The notes under the pieces: generated by a model
What the model saw: only the letters and a program-made list of their open reading frames with translations
Told to the model about the DNA's origin: nothing
Databases searched by the model: none
Program-made: the position numbers and the translations under genes
From: Chloranthus sessilifolius
Taxonomy: Eukaryota; Streptophyta; Magnoliopsida; Chloranthales; Chloranthaceae
Length of the DNA stretch: 64,000 nucleotides
Direction of reading: 5' to 3'
NCBI GenBank assembly: GCA_021018995.1
Contig: CM037593.1
Span: 44,343,810-44,407,809, forward strand
Shown here: in pieces, positions 57,840 to 64,000 of the stretch
How the letters are laid out: each line of letters opens with the position of its first letter
How positions within the stretch are numbered: the stretch's first letter is position 1

Positions 57840-60800
57840 TCCTTACTGAAAATTTTGTCATCGAAATTAGATCATACCTGAAGTAAAAAGGTGTGGATAT
57901 TCCTTCCTCATATCATCCTCGCGCTTCCAAGTAGATTCTTCTTGTGAGCGGTGCTTCCAATTAACCAAGACCAATGGAATCTCCTTATTACGCAGTGCCC
58001 TCTCCTTTCTTTATAGAATTGAAATTGGTTCCTCAATGATAGTCATGTCCTTCTCAATTTCTAATAGCTCTAAATCGATCATATGTGAAGGGTCCTTGAG
58101 ATACTTCTTCACCATTGATATGTGAAAAACATTGTGCATCCCGACTAACTTTGGTGGCAACTGAATCCAATAAGCCGTCTCTCCAATCCTCTTCAATATT
58201 TCAAAAGGTCCAACATACCTCGGACTTAGTTTTCCTCTCATTTCTTTATCCGCGTAACTTTTCTGACTGCTTTGAGCAGTCTTCATATGTTCTCTGATTA
58301 GCTGCACTTGTGTCGCCGTGTCTTCAACAATCTGCTGTTCAAGTAGGTTTCTTACTCCAACCTCATCCCACAGCATAATGGTGTTCTGCAGTTCATTCCG
58401 TAAAGTGTTTCAAATGGTGACATTTGAATCATTGCTTGATAACTGTTGTTGTACGAAAATTCTGCTAATGCTAAGTGATCATCCCAACTTCCCTTAAAAT
58501 CTAGCGTGCATGCTCTCAACATGTCCTCTAAAATTTGATTCAACCTCTCAGTCTGACCATCTGTCTGAGGGTGAAAAGCTGAACTATACTCTAACCTTGA
58601 TCCCATACCATCCTGAAAACTCTGCCATATACCTGAAGTAAACTTGGAATCTCTATTGGAAATAATACTCGCTGGCACTCCATGTAAACGTACAATTTCT
58701 CTTATGTAGATATCTGTCAGTTGCGTAGATGAAAAAGTAGTCCTGACTGGAATAAAGTGTGCTGATTTTGTCAGTCGGTCTACTACCACCCAAACCGAAT
58801 CGTTCCTTCTCTTCGTCCTCGGCAATCCCGTGATAAAATCCATACCAATGCTCTCCCATTTCCATCCTGGTACAGGTAACGACTGCAATAATCCTGGTGG
58901 TTTCTTGTGCTCACCCTTCACTTGCTGACAAGTAAGGCATCTTGACGCATAGTCCGTAATCTCCTTCATATCTGGTCACCAATAATTCCTCTTTATATCT
59001 TGATACATCTTTGTACTTCTAGGGTGTATTGCGAATTTTGATCTATGAGCATTATAGAGAAGTTGCTGCTTCATTTCCGCATTATCTAGTACGCAATATC
59101 TTCCCTTGAATAATATTATTTCATCATCTCTACATGTTACTTCTACATTCTTACTCTCCTTCAAATGAACTAGTAATAGATCTTCTAACTGCTTCCCTCT
59201 AATTTGATCCAATAGTACCGGCTTAATATCGATGTAGGATAACAAAACCCTTGGTCTAAGAATCTTTTGTGGAACATTCCTACTTAGTGCATCAACTACT
59301 ACGTTAGCCTTGCTTGGGTGATACCTAATCTCAGGGTTGAAGTCTATCAGAGTCTCCATCCATCTCCTCTGCCTCAAGTTCAGATACTTATGCGTAAACA
59401 AGTACTTTAAACTCTGATGGTCCGTTGATACGATGAACTTCTCCCCGTAAAGGTAATGCTTCCATAACTTCAACATGAAAATAATTGCTGCGAGCTCTAA
59501 GTCATGTGTCGGGTAGTTCCTCTCATGATCTTTCAATTGCCTTGAAGCATAGGTGATAACCTTCTCATTCTGCATCAACACACCACCCAAACCCTTATTT
59601 GACGCATCTGTATAAATAAGAAAACCTCCACTACCTGATGGTGTCGTCAAAATTGGTGCGGTTGTCAATCTTCTTTTTAGCTCTTGAAAACTCTGCTCGC
59701 ATTCATCGAAACAAACAAATTTCGTCTTCTTCCTTGTCAAATTTGTAAGTGGTTTAGAAATCTTTGAAAAACCTTCTACAAATCTTCTATAATACCCTGC
59801 TAAACCAAGAAAACTTCTAATCTCGATCACGCTCTTCGGTCGTACCCACTGAATAATCGCCTCGATCTTCGCAGGATCAACAATAATTCCTTTCTCAAAA
59901 GCCCGATGGCCTAGAAAAGCTACCTCCGTCATCCAAAATTCACACTTGTTCAACTTGGCAAAAAGTTGGTGCTCCAAAAGTGTTCGAAACACTATCTGTA
60001 GGTGAGTAGCATGCTCCTCCTCTGATTTTGAATAGACTAAAATGCCGTCCACAAAGACTACTACAAATTGGTCCAAAAAGGGTTTGAATACCCTATTCAT
60101 CAAGTCCATAAATACTGCAGGTGCATTCGTCAAACCAAAAGGCATCACTAAAAACTCGAACTGTCCATACCTTGTATTAAAAGCTATCTTTTGTATATCC
60201 TCCTCTCGTACTCGCACCTGATGGTATCCAGACCTTAAATCAATCTTCGAAAAGCATCGAGCAACTCCTAACTGGTCAAACAAATCATTAATCCTCGGTA
60301 ACGGGTATTTATTCTTCACTGTCACTTGATTTAACTGTCTATAATCGATGCACAGTCTCATTGAACCATCCTTCTTCTTTACAAACACAACCGGGGTTCC
60401 TCATGGTGAGTGACCCAAGTGTATGAAACCCTTCCCTTGTAACTCTTCCAATTGCTTCTTCAATTCAGACATCTCGAGTGGTGCCATCTTGTAGGGTGTC
60501 TTCGAAATCGGTGCCGTACTTGGTAATAAATCGATTCGAAACTCCACTTCTCTAATAGGCGGTAAACTAGGAAGTTCCTCAGGAAATACATCAGCAAACT
60601 CTCTAACTATAGGCATCTTCGAAACATCGACACTCTTCTCATCTAAATTAGTCATCGCACATAATGTTGGCATGGTTCCTTTTCTCAAGCCCTTGAATTT
60701 AAAAATTGATCCGTCGCTTTTCGCAAAGATCACCTTTTTCTCGTAACAATCCAAAACAGCTCGTGACTCAGCTAACCAATCCATCCCAAGAATAACGTCA

Positions 60801-62250
60801 AAATCTTCAAAGTCTAAAACAATCAAATCGACTTTCAGGTCATTCTCTCCAATTCGAACAACACAATCTGGGTAGTACCGATCAGCAATGACGGTTTTTC
60901 CCAAAGGTGTTGCGACAACCAAGGTAAAGCTCATTATGCTAGGTTCCCTCTCCAATTGTAGAGTGAAACCCAAAGAAACAAATGAATGTGAAGCTCCCGA
61001 ACCCATAAGTACGTGAACAAAACATCCGTCAATCATCAAAGGGCCTAAAACGAAGACATTCATCATTGCTAAGCAATCTTAATTAAGAAAATTTCTAACT
61101 TTAAATTTCTCTTGGATTCTTAAGTGTCTTAATTAATGTCTCATATTGCGTGATTTATAAAGCTAAGGTAGATAAATATGCATATTAAATATAACAATTT
61201 GAATAGCTCCTATATGCAATAAAAGGAAGATAAACTATCTAAAACGTACCGTGAATCACATTATCGGAGGCTCTAGCATTCATCTCAGATAAGGTATAAA
61301 CTCATCCATGAGCCGTTATCGTCATTGGTGCTTTCTGATTCTTTTTCGGCTCTTTGCAATCTGCCGCTTTATACCCTTCTTTCCCGCAGTTGTAGCATGC
61401 GATCGTTCCTCGTAAACATTTACCATAGTGTTGTTTCGCGCATGTGTTGCATGTCGGTTTCGACTTCATCGTCGTATGAGTTGTCATAGCTGTTGGCTGT
61501 CCCTTCTGCTGAATCTGTTGGGGTTTACCATATGGGGTAAACTTCCTCCCCTGTTGATTGTTGTGCCTGCCCATGACCCGATCTCGTTCATTTAACTGAT
61601 TGCTACTCTGAGTCAATTGACCAAAATTCTTCCCTTGATTTGTCTGGCTAACATCTCTCTCTACAGCATAATATCTATCCAATAAATCTCTGAAGGTAGT
61701 ACTCCTATGCCCCACTACAAGAGACCTGATATGTGGCCTAAGTCCCTGCTCAAACTTCCTAATGCGGAAGGCTCATCAGCTATCATATTCGGCACAAATC
61801 TTCCAAGTTCAGTAAATGCCCTATCGTAGGCATCGATTGTCATGTTCTCTTGTTCTAACTTCAAAAATTCAGTTATCTTACCCTCACGAACACTCTGCGG
61901 ATAGTATTTATCATTAAAGGTTCTCACAAATTCTGCCCAAGTCCAAACATGTTCGGGTTTGCTGCAATTGTAGTATCGTTGACTTGACTCCACCAGTGGT
62001 CTGCGGCGTCTTCCACTTTGTAAGTTGCTAGTCTCACCTTACAAGCATCGGGGCACTGCATTATCCCAAATATTTTTTCTAAGTGCTTAATCTACCTTTA
62101 TGCCTCCATAACATTGCTAGCTTCATTGAAAGTCCTACGATGGTTCTTTCTAAACTCATCCACATCCGATCTAGGCATGGGTGCTCTCGCTGCATTGATC
62201 GCCCTCGTAACAACATTTACTAACCTATCACCTTGTCTCTGCAAATTGGC
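57840..62250 (-). pseudogene. gag-pol remnant of the minus-strand chromovirus
   Basis: Read on the minus strand: gag (about 62250-61302; FKQGEL-like core, knuckle CYNCGKEGYKAADC), protease (61066-60401; MGSGASHSFVS, FDVILGMDWL), RT (from 60388; [27 protein letters not shown]), RNase H ([25 protein letters not shown]), integrase (58976-58011; LTCQQVKGEHKKPPG, WVVVDRLTKSAHFIPV, FHPQTDGQTERLNQ) and a chromodomain (about 58010-57840; LVNWKHRS, ESTWKRE). Integrase after RT and RNase H defines Ty3/gypsy, and the chromodomain defines chromoviruses. It reads as a few long open stretches with about five breaks. Confidence 0.85.
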
Positions 62251-62293
62251 CATACATTAGTTTCAATCTCCACAAATTCAGATCGCAAACTTC

Positions 62294-62305
62294 GCTTTGA
62301 TACCA
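62294..62305 (-). other. Primer-binding site of the minus-strand chromovirus
   Basis: TGGTATCAAAGC on the minus strand, complementary to the 3' end of initiator tRNA-Met, two bases after the LTR end. Confidence 0.8.
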
Positions 62306-62307
62306 AC

Positions 62308-64000
62308 TGTGACGTCCCCAATTTCACACACCGGATCAATGCGCTCACTTGGAGACATCGCACTACATCACATCTCCATGATCTTATATAAATCAATTAT
62401 TCCATAAGGATCTACATATAAACACAACGGAAAAATAACTATTAAAAGTGCATGCATAATTTTTTTTTCTTTTTTTATATTATCATGAGAACAATACTAA
62501 ATTATGAGATAACAACCTATTATACCATATTGTATGCTTACTCCTTAAATTAAATAAAACTGAAATCAAGCATAATCCATCATTAACATGAACTTGTTCA
62601 TAAAAATAATTCTGAATAAATATATAAAAGTCCTTCCTAATGCATAAATAAAAACCTATAAACTAAACTTCAAATCCTTCTTCGCTCAAATCTGGATTTT
62701 CATCAATCATTGACGCATCTACTTTATCCTCTCTATGTATAGCTGTACTCCCTGAAATTTCAAACAATGGGTCAGTTTACCAAGTAAACTGGTATGGACC
62801 AGACATGGTGAGACTAATAGAAAAGGTCCATAGCTCAAATCATCTTATAAAATTAAACAATAACAGAAATATAACATGTGACATAAATAATAAGTAAAGC
62901 AATAGGCTGAAACTGAAACATAGCATTAAATCTAAATAAACATTATGGCTTGGGTCTCTACCCTAATTTCATGTGTGGCTATTTTTAATTATGCATTTAA
63001 TGCTTATGAATCGGCATACATAATGGACATGGGTATCTCTTTCTTAATCATTATCCTAATCTCCTCTGATCCTTTGATTAGTATCTACATTAACCTTCAC
63101 ATAACTTCTCTTCAGTTAAGTAGTAAGCTTAAAATTAAAGACCTTCTCCATCTCTTCAGTCTTATCATTAATGCATGGATGCATAACTTTTATTACTTGC
63201 CATTCTTATTCATGTTAATTCCTCTAGCATAAGCCCATAGGAATTCTATCATAATCATAGAAATATTTTGTTTCCATGTGTCATGTCGTAAACGTATCTT
63301 TTCACTTTTATAAATGCCATGAATGTACGTGCATAGAAAAACTGAAAATCAATCGATCATGCAATAGCTTTTTCACTTGTTTAGGCTTAATACATCATAA
63401 ATATATAATCTCTATCGATTCCTACTTGTTTCATGTTTCGTAAATCAAACATCCTAGCTTGCATGGATTCTAAGCAATAAAATAATGATGAACATAAATA
63501 AACATTTAAGCATGATGATTAAACATAGACAATATTTGAATAGAAATTCATTTCTTGCATCCCAGGCAAATTATGAAATTCCTAACAGATTCTGGATTTT
63601 GGGATGATTCGGATTCTAACAACTTCGAATTACGAGCAGTTACGGATTCGGGATGATTACGGATTCTGCAGATTACGGATTCGAGCAGTTCGGATTACTG
63701 CAAATTCGTGATCAATCACGAAACCCCGTGTACCATCGAAAAACTCGCGATTAAGCATAAAAATTTAACAATCTAATATGAAGAATATTCATTAAATTAA
63801 ATAAACCCTAATTCCTATTTTATTTTTGTGTTATCTAGGTTTCCGATTAATCTCAACATGATTTCTCCATACCTCTAGTCTTCACGTAAAATTGACGTAA
63901 TTCCTCTCCTCGATTCAATCCGAAGCTCTAATCTGAAATTCGGTCGCGTCGTAAACTCCTCTCACGTTCTTCTTAAGCCTTCAAACCGAAAACTCTAGGG
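62308..64000 (-). repeat. 5' LTR of the minus-strand chromovirus (cut by the window edge)
   Basis: The plus strand starts TGTGACGTCCCC. About 1.69 kb of the expected 2.39 kb is in the window. It differs from the 3' LTR mostly by single bases, plus a rearranged word array near 63585-63700. Confidence 0.9.

Larger units (their letters stand above)
55438..64000 (-). mobile_element. Minus-strand Ty3/gypsy chromovirus, Tekay/Del type (5' LTR runs off the right edge)
   Basis: The 3' LTR is 55438-57831 (2394 bp), the polypurine tract is on the minus strand at about 57833-57845, and pol and gag follow on the minus strand to about 62250. The initiator tRNA-Met primer site (TGGTATCAAAGC on the minus strand, 62305-62294) precedes the 5' LTR from 62308 onward. 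The large LTRs and a chromodomain after integrase fit Tekay/Del. The LTRs differ by roughly 5% in the stretch I compared, so it is fairly young. It looks nearly full length, with about five breaks in the coding part. One target copy would be TTTTG (55433-55437). Confidence 0.9.

Overview
This window is nuclear DNA from a flowering plant. The evidence is AT-rich sequence, plant-type Ty3/gypsy (Tat and chromovirus) and Ty1/copia retrotransposons with initiator-tRNA-Met primer sites, tRNA-derived SINE relics, hAT/CACTA/foldback DNA transposons, and exons of plant-type protein kinases with GT-AG introns. The species cannot be named from the sequence; very long repeat-filled introns suggest a large, repeat-rich genome. 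No tRNA, rRNA or bacterial-type feature was seen.

Layout. 1-2250 is the 5' LTR, primer site and leader of a minus-strand Tat-type element. It sits inside the reverse transcriptase region of a plus-strand Tat element (2251-9530, 3' LTR 8025-9530). 9630-11107 is a related solo LTR with a perfect ATCGG target duplication. 11385-14059 and 15085-17968 are two diverged copies of one segment: the upstream region, 5' UTR and first coding exon of a BLUS1-like (STE20/OSR1-type) kinase. The upstream copy is a stub; the downstream copy leads into the real exon 1 (17933-18091). A hAT-like transposon (15342-16381) sits only in the downstream copy, and the other copy gives the empty site.

18092-43829 reads as one 25.7-kb intron, because the next kinase exon (43830-44084) joins exon 1 in phase and continues the kinase domain to the HRD motif. 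The intron holds a LINE 3' end, a copia element (19513-34669) that received four separate LTR-element insertions each with its own target duplication, a minus-strand copia-like LTR, SINE relics, a PPR-protein fragment and several tandem repeats. No later kinase exon (DFG onward) was found up to 64000, so the gene either has another intron of at least 19.9 kb or is truncated.

44085-64000 contains a minisatellite, CACTA-like and foldback elements, a broken casein-kinase-1-like gene fragment on the minus strand (47241-48146), a short chromodomain-bearing Ty3/gypsy element with two LTRs (49137-53700), and a minus-strand Tekay/Del-type chromovirus (55438 to beyond 64000).

The only candidate host gene that may still work is the BLUS1-like kinase; the rest is mostly a layered transposon record. 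I found no clear sign of a new biological system. The most unusual signals are a 21-bp-spaced array of the palindrome TCGATTAATCGA inside a solo LTR, a coding-free LTR element with repeated primer-site-like motifs, and the fourfold nested copia element inside the kinase intron.
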